A stretch of DNA of 64,000 bases from Ramlibacter tataouinensis (lineage in GTDB: Bacteria > Pseudomonadota > Gammaproteobacteria > Burkholderiales > Burkholderiaceae_C). Below, one piece after another: positions 58,719-64,000 of the stretch (position 1 is its first letter; each line of letters starts with the position of its first letter). The notes under the pieces are model-generated. The model made no database searches. It was not told the origin of the DNA and was given only the letters and a program-made list of their open reading frames with translations. Both the position numbers and the translations under genes were made by a program. Location: the NCBI RefSeq assembly GCF_001580455.1, contig NZ_CP010951.1, positions 2,877,001-2,941,000 of the forward strand, read 5' to 3'.

Positions 58719-59487
58719 TGTTGACGCCGCCGTCGACATACACGGTGCCGCCAGTGATGCGGCGGGCATAGGGCGTGGCGAGGTAGGCGCAGGCGAAGCC
58801 TACGTCCATGATGTCGACCAACTCGCCCACCGGGGCTTTCTTCACCGCCTCGTTGAGCAGCAGGTCGAAGTCCTTCAGGCCCGAGGCCGCGCGGGTCTTC
58901 AGCGGGCCGGGCGAGACCGGATGGACGCGGATGCCGCGCGTGCCGAGCTCATAGGCGAGGTAGCGGCACGAGGCTTCGAGCGCGGCCTTCACCGGCCCCA
59001 TCAGGTTGTAGTTGGGCACCACGTTCACCGCGCCGTGGTAGCTCATCGCGAACATGCTGCCGCCGTTCTTCATCAGTGGCGCGGCGAGCCGGGCCATGCG
59101 GACGAAGGAATGGCAGGAAATGTCCATGGCCCGGGCGAAGCCCTCGGCGCTGCTGTCGATCAGGCCGCCTTGCAGGTCCTCCTTGGGCGCCCACGCGACC
59201 GAATGCACCAGGATGTCCAGGCGCCCCCATTCCTTGTCGATACGCTCGAACACCGCCTCGAGCTGACCCGGCGTGGCCACGTCCAGCGGCAGGAACAGGC
59301 CGGCCCCGAGCTGCTGGGCCAGCGGCTCCACATGCGGCCTGGCTTTCTCGCTCAGGTAGGTGATGGCGAGATCGGCCTCCAGCTGGCGGAAGGCCGCGGC
59401 GCACCCGTAGGCGATCGAATGCTCGTTGGCGATGCCGACCACGAGCGCCTTCTGGCCCTTCAGCGGGGGGTGCGGGATGTTGATCAT
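58708..59487 (-). CDS. fabI: Enoyl-ACP reductase FabI (NADH)
   Basis: 259 aa. It has GIANEHSIAYGCAAAFRQLEADLAITYLSE, the SVAWAPKEDLQGGLIDSS block, and the active-site segment MSYHGAVNVVPNYNLMGPVKAALEA with Tyr-x6-Lys, which is the FabI signature. It performs the last step of fatty-acid elongation. This copy sits with the ackA-pta-DUF3141 genes and differs in sequence from textbook FabI, so it may be a second enzyme with another acyl range. It is 14 bp from the GNAT gene. Confidence 0.9.
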   Translation of the reverse strand: MINIPHPPLKGQKALVVGIANEHSIAYGCAAAFRQLEADLAITYLSEKARPHVEPLAQQLGAGLFLPLDVATPGQLEAVFERIDKEWGRLDILVHSVAWAPKEDLQGGLIDSSAEGFARAMDISCHSFVRMARLAAPLMKNGGSMFAMSYHGAVNVVPNYNLMGPVKAALEASCRYLAYELGTRGIRVHPVSPGPLKTRAASGLKDFDLLLNEAVKKAPVGELVDIMDVGFACAYLATPYARRITGGTVYVDGGVNIMA

Positions 59488-59501
59488 GGCATGGCGATCG
59501 G

Positions 59502-60038
59502 CTAGAGGTGAGGGACAGCGCGGCGCAGTTGCGCGTGGGCGCGCAGCACGCCGTGGTCTCGATGCGTCGTCAGCTCGAGCCCGGACTTGCGCATCAGCCC
59601 GAGCATGGCGGTGTTCTCCGGCAGCATCTCGGCGACGAACTGGCGCAAGCCGCGTGCCCGCGCGATCAGCACCAGGTGCTTGATCAGCAGCGTGCCGAGC
59701 CCGCGGTGCTGGAAGTCGTCGTCGATCGCGAAAGCCACCTCGGCCGTTTCCGGCGAACTCACGATGTAGCGCCCCGCGCCGACGATTTGCGGCCGGCCCT
59801 CCAGCAGCAGGTCCGCCACCAGTGCCACATGGCGGCTGAAGTCGATGTCGATGAAGCTGGCCACTTCCTGCGGCGTGAAACTGCGCCGGGGCGCGAAGAA
59901 ACGGCGCACGATGGTTTCCTCGCTCATGCGGCGCAGTGCGTTGCGCAGGCCCTCGAGGTCCGTCGGCCGCTGCGCCCGGATCTCGACGGCGCGGCCATCA
60001 CGCAGCTGCTCCGCGGCCGAATAGTTGCTGGCGTCCAC
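59502..60038 (-). CDS. GNAT-family N-acetyltransferase
   Basis: 178 aa. The acetyl-CoA loop is DDDFQHRGLGTLLIKHLVLI (R/Q-x-x-G-x-G/A), and it has ALRRMSEETIVRRFFAPRR, typical of the GNAT domain at the end of protein acetyltransferase (Pat)-type enzymes. The ENTAMLGLMRKSGLELTTH helix is also conserved. It might acetylate metabolic enzymes; its place between fabI and ackA-pta, where acetyl-phosphate and acetyl-CoA are made, supports that. It ends 14 bp before fabI and starts 12 bp after ackA. Confidence 0.8.
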   Translation of the reverse strand: MDASNYSAAEQLRDGRAVEIRAQRPTDLEGLRNALRRMSEETIVRRFFAPRRSFTPQEVASFIDIDFSRHVALVADLLLEGRPQIVGAGRYIVSSPETAEVAFAIDDDFQHRGLGTLLIKHLVLIARARGLRQFVAEMLPENTAMLGLMRKSGLELTTHRDHGVLRAHAQLRRAVPHL

Positions 60039-60050
60039 GATCCTGTGCCC

Positions 60051-61232
60051 CTAGGCGGCGATGAGGTCCCGCGCGTGGCGGGCGATCATCAGCTCTTCGT
60101 TGGTGGGCAGCACCCAGGCGGACACGCGGCTGCCTGCCGTGCTGATGCGCGGCCCGCTGCGGGTGTTGGCGGCGGCATCGAGTTCGACGCCCAACCACTG
60201 CGCGGCGGCGCAGACGCGCTCGCGAATCGCGCCGGCGTTCTCGCCGATGCCGGCGGTGAACACGATGGCGTCCAGGCCGCCCAGCGCAGCCGCCAGCGAG
60301 CCGAGCTCGCGCCCGATGCGGTAGACGTAGAGGTCGATCGCCGTCCCGGCCCGCGGCTCGTCGCTGGCCAGCAAGGCGCGCATGTCGCTGGAGATGCCCG
60401 ACACGCCGAGCAGGCCGGATTGCTTGTAGACCATCGTTTCGATGTCGCGCGCATTCATGCCGCGCTGGTCCATGAGGAAAAGAATGACGCCCGGATCGAT
60501 CGCGCCGCAGCGCGTGCCCATGGGCAGGCCGTCCACCGCGGTGAAGCCCATGGTGCTGGCCATGCTGCGGCCGCCTTGCAGCGCGCACATGCTGGCGCCG
60601 TTGCCCAGGTGCAGCACCACCGTGCGCCCGCTGGCCGCCCGGGCGTCCACCTCGGGCAGCACCGAGGCGATGTACTCGTACGACAGCCCGTGGAAGCCGT
60701 AGCGCCGCACACCTGCTTCATGCAGCTTCGCGGGCAGGGCGAACATTTGCGCCAGTTCCGGGTTGCTGCGGTGGAAGGAGGTGTCGAAGCAGGCCACCTG
60801 CGGCAGCTGCGGCAGCCGCTCCAGCAACAGTCGGATGGACGACAGGTTGTGCGGCTGGTGCAGCGGTGCGAGCGGCACGAACTGCTCGAGCGCATGCAGG
60901 ACCTGGCCGTCGATGCGCACCGGGCCGCTGAAATCCAGGCCGCCGTGGACCACGCGATGGCCCACGCCCACCAAGCGGTCCCCCTGCAGGCTGGTGCGCA
61001 GGAAGGCGACCAGGTGGTCGATGGCGCCGGCATGGCCCAGCTCCACGCCCTGGCCCCAGGACTTCTCTTCCTTCAGCTGGCCGGCTGCGTCCTTGGCCGT
61101 GAAGCGCGGGTTGGTGTAGAGGCCCTCGACCTGGCCGCGCGACTCCAGTTCGAGCTCGCGCCCGCGCAGCAGGAACAGCGAAAACTTCAGGCTGGACGAG
61201 CCCGCATTCAGCACGGCGATGGCATCGGACAT
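60051..61232 (-). CDS. ackA: Acetate kinase
   Basis: 393 aa. It has VLNAGSSSLKFSLFLL (phosphate 1), VGHRVVHGGLDFSGP, CFDTSFHRSNPELAQMFALP, RRYGFHGLSYEYI, LGNGASMCALQGGRSMASTMGFT and FTAGIGENAGAIRER. All the acetate-kinase signatures are present. It interconverts acetyl-phosphate + ADP and acetate + ATP. It begins 17 bp after pta in a DUF3141-pta-ackA operon. Confidence 0.96.
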   Translation of the reverse strand: MSDAIAVLNAGSSSLKFSLFLLRGRELELESRGQVEGLYTNPRFTAKDAAGQLKEEKSWGQGVELGHAGAIDHLVAFLRTSLQGDRLVGVGHRVVHGGLDFSGPVRIDGQVLHALEQFVPLAPLHQPHNLSSIRLLLERLPQLPQVACFDTSFHRSNPELAQMFALPAKLHEAGVRRYGFHGLSYEYIASVLPEVDARAASGRTVVLHLGNGASMCALQGGRSMASTMGFTAVDGLPMGTRCGAIDPGVILFLMDQRGMNARDIETMVYKQSGLLGVSGISSDMRALLASDEPRAGTAIDLYVYRIGRELGSLAAALGGLDAIVFTAGIGENAGAIRERVCAAAQWLGVELDAAANTRSGPRISTAGSRVSAWVLPTNEELMIARHARDLIAA

Positions 61233-61249
61233 GCGCAGCCCCGCCTCGT

Positions 61250-62194
61250 CTATTGCACCGCCTTCGACAGCCGCTCGCGCCGCACCTGCGCCACCAGCGA
61301 GGCGACGGCGCAGGAGGCGAGCCGGGCCGTGACCGAATCGGCGCGGCTGGTGAGGATGACCGGCACCTTGGCGCCGATCACGATGCCGGCCGTCTCCGCG
61401 CCGGCCAGGAAGATGAGGCTCTTGGCCAGCATGTTGCCGGCTTCCAGGTCGGGCACGACCAGCACGTTGGCGCGACCGGCCACCGGCGACTGGATGTGCT
61501 TGATGGCCGCCGCTTCCAGGCTGATCGCGTTGTCCAGGGCGAGCGGCCCGTCCAGGATGCCGCCGGTGATCTGGCCGCGGTCGGCCATCTTGCACAGCGC
61601 CGCGGCCTCGATCGTGGACGGCACCTTGGGATTGACGGTTTCCATCGCCGACAGGATGGCGACGCGCACCTCCGGCATGCCGAGCGCCTGGCCCAGGTCG
61701 ATCGCGTTCTGCACGATGTGCATCTTGTCCTCGAGCGTGGGCGCGATGTTCACCGCCGCGTCCGTCACGATCAGCGGCTCGGGATAGCTGGGCACGTCCA
61801 TCACGAAGCAGTGGGTGATGCGCCGCGCGGTGCGCAGGCCGCCTTCGCGCGACACCACCGCGCCCATCAGCTCGTCGGTGTGCAGGCTGCCCTTCATCAG
61901 GCACTCGGCGCGGCCCTCGCGCACCAGGCGCACTGCCTCGCTCGCCGACGCGTGGCTGTGCGGCGCCTCGACCAGCGGAAAGCCCGAGATGTCGAGCTTG
62001 CATTGCTGCGCCACGCCCCGGATGCGCTCGGGCGGGCCGACCAGGATGGGTGCGATCAGTCCCAGCCGGGCCGCGTCCACGGCGCCGGTCAGCGAGGTCT
62101 CGTCGCAAGGATGGGCGACCGCCGTCGGCACCGGCGGCGCCGACTGGGCGCGCGCGATCAGGCGCTGGTACTTCTCCTGGCGTGGCGAGCTCAC
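61250..62194 (-). CDS. Phosphate acetyltransferase, short (Ptb-like) form
   Basis: 314 aa from a GTG start at 62194 that overlaps the stop of the DUF3141 gene by 4 bp. It belongs to the phosphate acetyl/butyryl transferase family: CLMKGSLHTDELMGAVVSRE, THCFVMDVPSYPEPLIVTDAAVNIAPTLEDK and VLVVPDLEAGNMLAKSLIFL. It lacks the long N-terminal domains of E. coli Pta. It makes acetyl-phosphate from acetyl-CoA, feeding ackA. The overlap with DUF3141 suggests tight coupling. Confidence 0.9.
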   Translation of the reverse strand: MSSPRQEKYQRLIARAQSAPPVPTAVAHPCDETSLTGAVDAARLGLIAPILVGPPERIRGVAQQCKLDISGFPLVEAPHSHASASEAVRLVREGRAECLMKGSLHTDELMGAVVSREGGLRTARRITHCFVMDVPSYPEPLIVTDAAVNIAPTLEDKMHIVQNAIDLGQALGMPEVRVAILSAMETVNPKVPSTIEAAALCKMADRGQITGGILDGPLALDNAISLEAAAIKHIQSPVAGRANVLVVPDLEAGNMLAKSLIFLAGAETAGIVIGAKVPVILTSRADSVTARLASCAVASLVAQVRRERLSKAVQ

Positions 62195-64000
62195 TGCAGT
62201 CTCCTGGGCGCGGCGTGCGCCGTGCTGCGCCGCTTCGCGACCGGCGCGGGCCGGCGCGGCTTCGGCTCACCGTTGTCCGTGGGGGTCTTGGGGGTCTTGC
62301 CGTTGTGCGCGCCGACGACGCCGCGGATGCGCTCCAGCATGGCGGCCTGCTCGGGTGAGGGCTGCGTGTTGTGCACCCGCGGGTCGGCTAGCAGGCGCTC
62401 GAGCAGGCTGAAGAAGCGGTTGCGGTCGGCCGCCTGCGGCAGCAGTGCCGGCAGGGTGTCGATGGCCTGGCGCGGCTCGTAGCGCACGATCAGTTCCTGC
62501 TCGCCGCGGATGCGGCGCAACTGATCGCGCGGCAGCGCCGGCAGCAGGTCCTTGTAGTCGCGCATCAGCTCGTGCTTGAGCTGCAGCCGCTCCAGCGGCA
62601 GTGGCTCCCCTTTGCGCGCCAGCAGGAAGGCCGCGCGGGCGACGGCTTCGGCATAGCCGCCCTGGTCGATCGCGGCGAGTGCCTCCTGCACCACGGGCAG
62701 CTGGCGCGGATCATGCACCGCGGCCACCGGCGCGCGCTCCCCTTCCTGCTTGTCGGCCAGGTACATGGAGTACAGGTTCCCGTAGATCTGGAAGAAGCTG
62801 GCCTCGCTCGCGGTGTCGCGCGCGGCGCGCTGGAAGTCGAGCGCGGCGCTGGTCAGCTGCGACATCGCGGCCTCCTGCTTGCGCCAGGGATGGTCGGCGT
62901 CCAGTGGCTGCCGATGTTCCTTGACCGCCTGCGCCGCGGCGGGCAGCCACCAGCACAGGGGATTGAGGTCCGAGACCGCCCAGCGCTGCCAGCGCAGCGG
63001 ATGGAAGTCGCGCCCGAGCTTGGCGCTGAAGTCATTGGCCATGGCCTGCACCAGCGGCCGGGCGAACAGCTCGTAGGCGCGCTGGTTGAATTCGGAGATC
63101 GCGGCCACCGCCTCGAACGGTTTCTCATCCTCGCGCTTCATCCGGTTCAGCCGCGGCACCACGTCTTCCAGCCGCTTTTCCACGAAGCGGACGTCGTACG
63201 AGGGCGTGCCGTCGGCCGCCTTGTGCTCCAAGATCTCCATGCCGTACAGGCCGGGCGACAGGTCCTCGATGAAGTCCATGACCTGCACGATCTCCTTGTG
63301 CTCCTTGCGGGCCACCCGGCCGGAGACGAAGATGCCCAGGTGCCCCACGTCCTCGTGCAGCAGCCCGATGATCACCTGGCCGCGCGCCTTGATCTCCTCG
63401 GTGCTGCCGTACACGTCGGCGACCCAGTTGAAGGCCTGCTGCGGCGGCGTGATGTTGTCGCCCATCGACGCGAACAGGATCACCGGCACCTTCAGCTCGC
63501 GGATATCGAACACGCCGCCTTCGCCGGTCTTGACGCCGCCGGTCCACAGCTTGTTGCCGACGAACAGGTTCTGGGTGATCCACTCGATCTCCTCGCGGTT
63601 CATCAGGTAGAAGCCGCCCCACCAGCGCTCGAAGTCGAGGAAGCGCGGCGGCTCGGTGTCCGCGTTCGCCCACACGTGGTAGTACTTGTCCCAGAAAGTA
63701 TTGGCCGGATGGAGGTTCTCGAAGTTCTGCACCAGCCAGGCGCCGTCGAACTTGCCTTGGCCCAGGTCGGAGGTCAGCGACGCGAGCCAGGCACCACCCA
63801 GCAAGCCGCCGGCGTAGCGCATCGGGTTGTCGCCTTCGCCCTCGCTCCAGGCGCCGCCCCAGTAGGACATGGGCGCGCCGTTGATCACGATGGGACCGGT
63901 GTCGTCCGGCTCGGACGAGGCCAGCATCATGGCGGCCCAGCCGCCCTGGCAGTTGCCGACGATGGCCGGCTTGGGCGCATCGGGATGCAGCTCGCGGACG
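62191..64000 (-). CDS. DUF3141 protein, alpha/beta-hydrolase type, 5' end beyond window
   Basis: About 602 residues are present, and the frame is open to the right edge, so the start is outside. Near the edge PAIVGNCQGGWAAMMLASSE is a G-x-C-x-G-G nucleophile elbow like that of PHA synthases (Cys as nucleophile). Further on are WGGFYLMNREEIEWITQNLF and VPVILFASMGDNITPPQQAFNW (charge-relay Asp) and LHEDVGHLGIFVSGRVARKE (catalytic His). The C-terminal half is helical. DUF3141 genes are often tied to pta-ackA in betaproteobacteria. The function is unknown; a role in polyester or acyl-CoA balance is a guess. Confidence 0.88.
   Translation of the reverse strand, partial: VRELHPDAPKPAIVGNCQGGWAAMMLASSEPDDTGPIVINGAPMSYWGGAWSEGEGDNPMRYAGGLLGGAWLASLTSDLGQGKFDGAWLVQNFENLHPANTFWDKYYHVWANADTEPPRFLDFERWWGGFYLMNREEIEWITQNLFVGNKLWTGGVKTGEGGVFDIRELKVPVILFASMGDNITPPQQAFNWVADVYGSTEEIKARGQVIIGLLHEDVGHLGIFVSGRVARKEHKEIVQVMDFIEDLSPGLYGMEILEHKAADGTPSYDVRFVEKRLEDVVPRLNRMKREDEKPFEAVAAISEFNQRAYELFARPLVQAMANDFSAKLGRDFHPLRWQRWAVSDLNPLCWWLPAAAQAVKEHRQPLDADHPWRKQEAAMSQLTSAALDFQRAARDTASEASFFQIYGNLYSMYLADKQEGERAPVAAVHDPRQLPVVQEALAAIDQGGYAEAVARAAFLLARKGEPLPLERLQLKHELMRDYKDLLPALPRDQLRRIRGEQELIVRYEPRQAIDTLPALLPQAADRNRFFSLLERLLADPRVHNTQPSPEQAAMLERIRGVVGAHNGKTPKTPTDNGEPKPRRPAPVAKRRSTAHAAPRRLQ

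Overview
The window is high-GC DNA that fits a betaproteobacterium of the order Burkholderiales, probably Comamonadaceae (Ramlibacter/Variovorax-like). The signs are Bug-type TctABC uptake, system II cytochrome c maturation (ResB/CcsA) beside cytochrome c4 and EngB, a DUF3141-pta-ackA-fabI block and dense ATGA-overlapped operons. I saw no tRNA, rRNA, CRISPR array, insertion sequence or prophage gene. Both ends cut genes: the 3' part of a PPK2 polyphosphate kinase at the left, and the 5' part of a DUF3141 protein at the right.

Layout. (1) 1-8.6 kb holds mixed single genes: PPK2, a 165-bp palindromic repeat, a wHTH-TPR regulator, an outer-membrane barrel protein, a ferritin-like protein, an ECF sigma/anti-sigma pair, an RlmN-like radical SAM enzyme and two small secreted proteins that share a homologous upstream leader. 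(2) 8.6-21.7 kb is one minus-strand oxalate operon. It runs TctC-TctB-TctA uptake, oxalyl-CoA decarboxylase, formyl-CoA transferase, an ADP-forming acyl-CoA ligase, then an NAD formate dehydrogenase with a fused FdsG-FdsB subunit and FdsA. Together they would turn oxalate into CO2 and NADH. (3) 22.3-25.4 kb carries PsiF, a flavodoxin-like protein, a GST remnant and CorA. (4) 25.4-30 kb is a quorum-sensing island: LuxR, an RsaM-like modulator and LuxI, with a lux-box-like dyad before luxI, a 584-aa protein of unknown role beyond luxR and a histidine-kinase-like protein beyond luxI. (5) 30-35.4 kb has LigD, a DUF2383-type protein and two unknown genes. (6) 35.4-40.2 kb has metK, two LpxL-type acyltransferases, an epoxide-hydrolase-like protein and engB. 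(7) 40.2-45.5 kb has cytochrome c4, ResB, CcsA and MsrP. (8) 45.5-56.4 kb is a minus-strand catabolic island facing a divergent LysR regulator. It contains an intradiol dioxygenase, a citrate-synthase-fold protein, a CaiB CoA transferase, an FMN reductase, a Liv-type ABC importer and a MetE-like protein. (9) 56.4-64 kb has an SDR, an RRM protein, FabI, GNAT, acetate kinase, phosphotransacetylase and DUF3141.

The best leads are the luxR-rsaM-luxI island with its unknown flanking genes; a LivM-LivG fusion whose linker is encoded by a palindromic intergenic-type repeat; the shared leader on two small secreted genes; a 165-bp palindrome whose outer-arm mismatches are all G.U-compatible; and a citrate-synthase-like enzyme that appears to lack the catalytic aspartate. 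All family names come from reading the sequence and recalling family motifs. No search was run.
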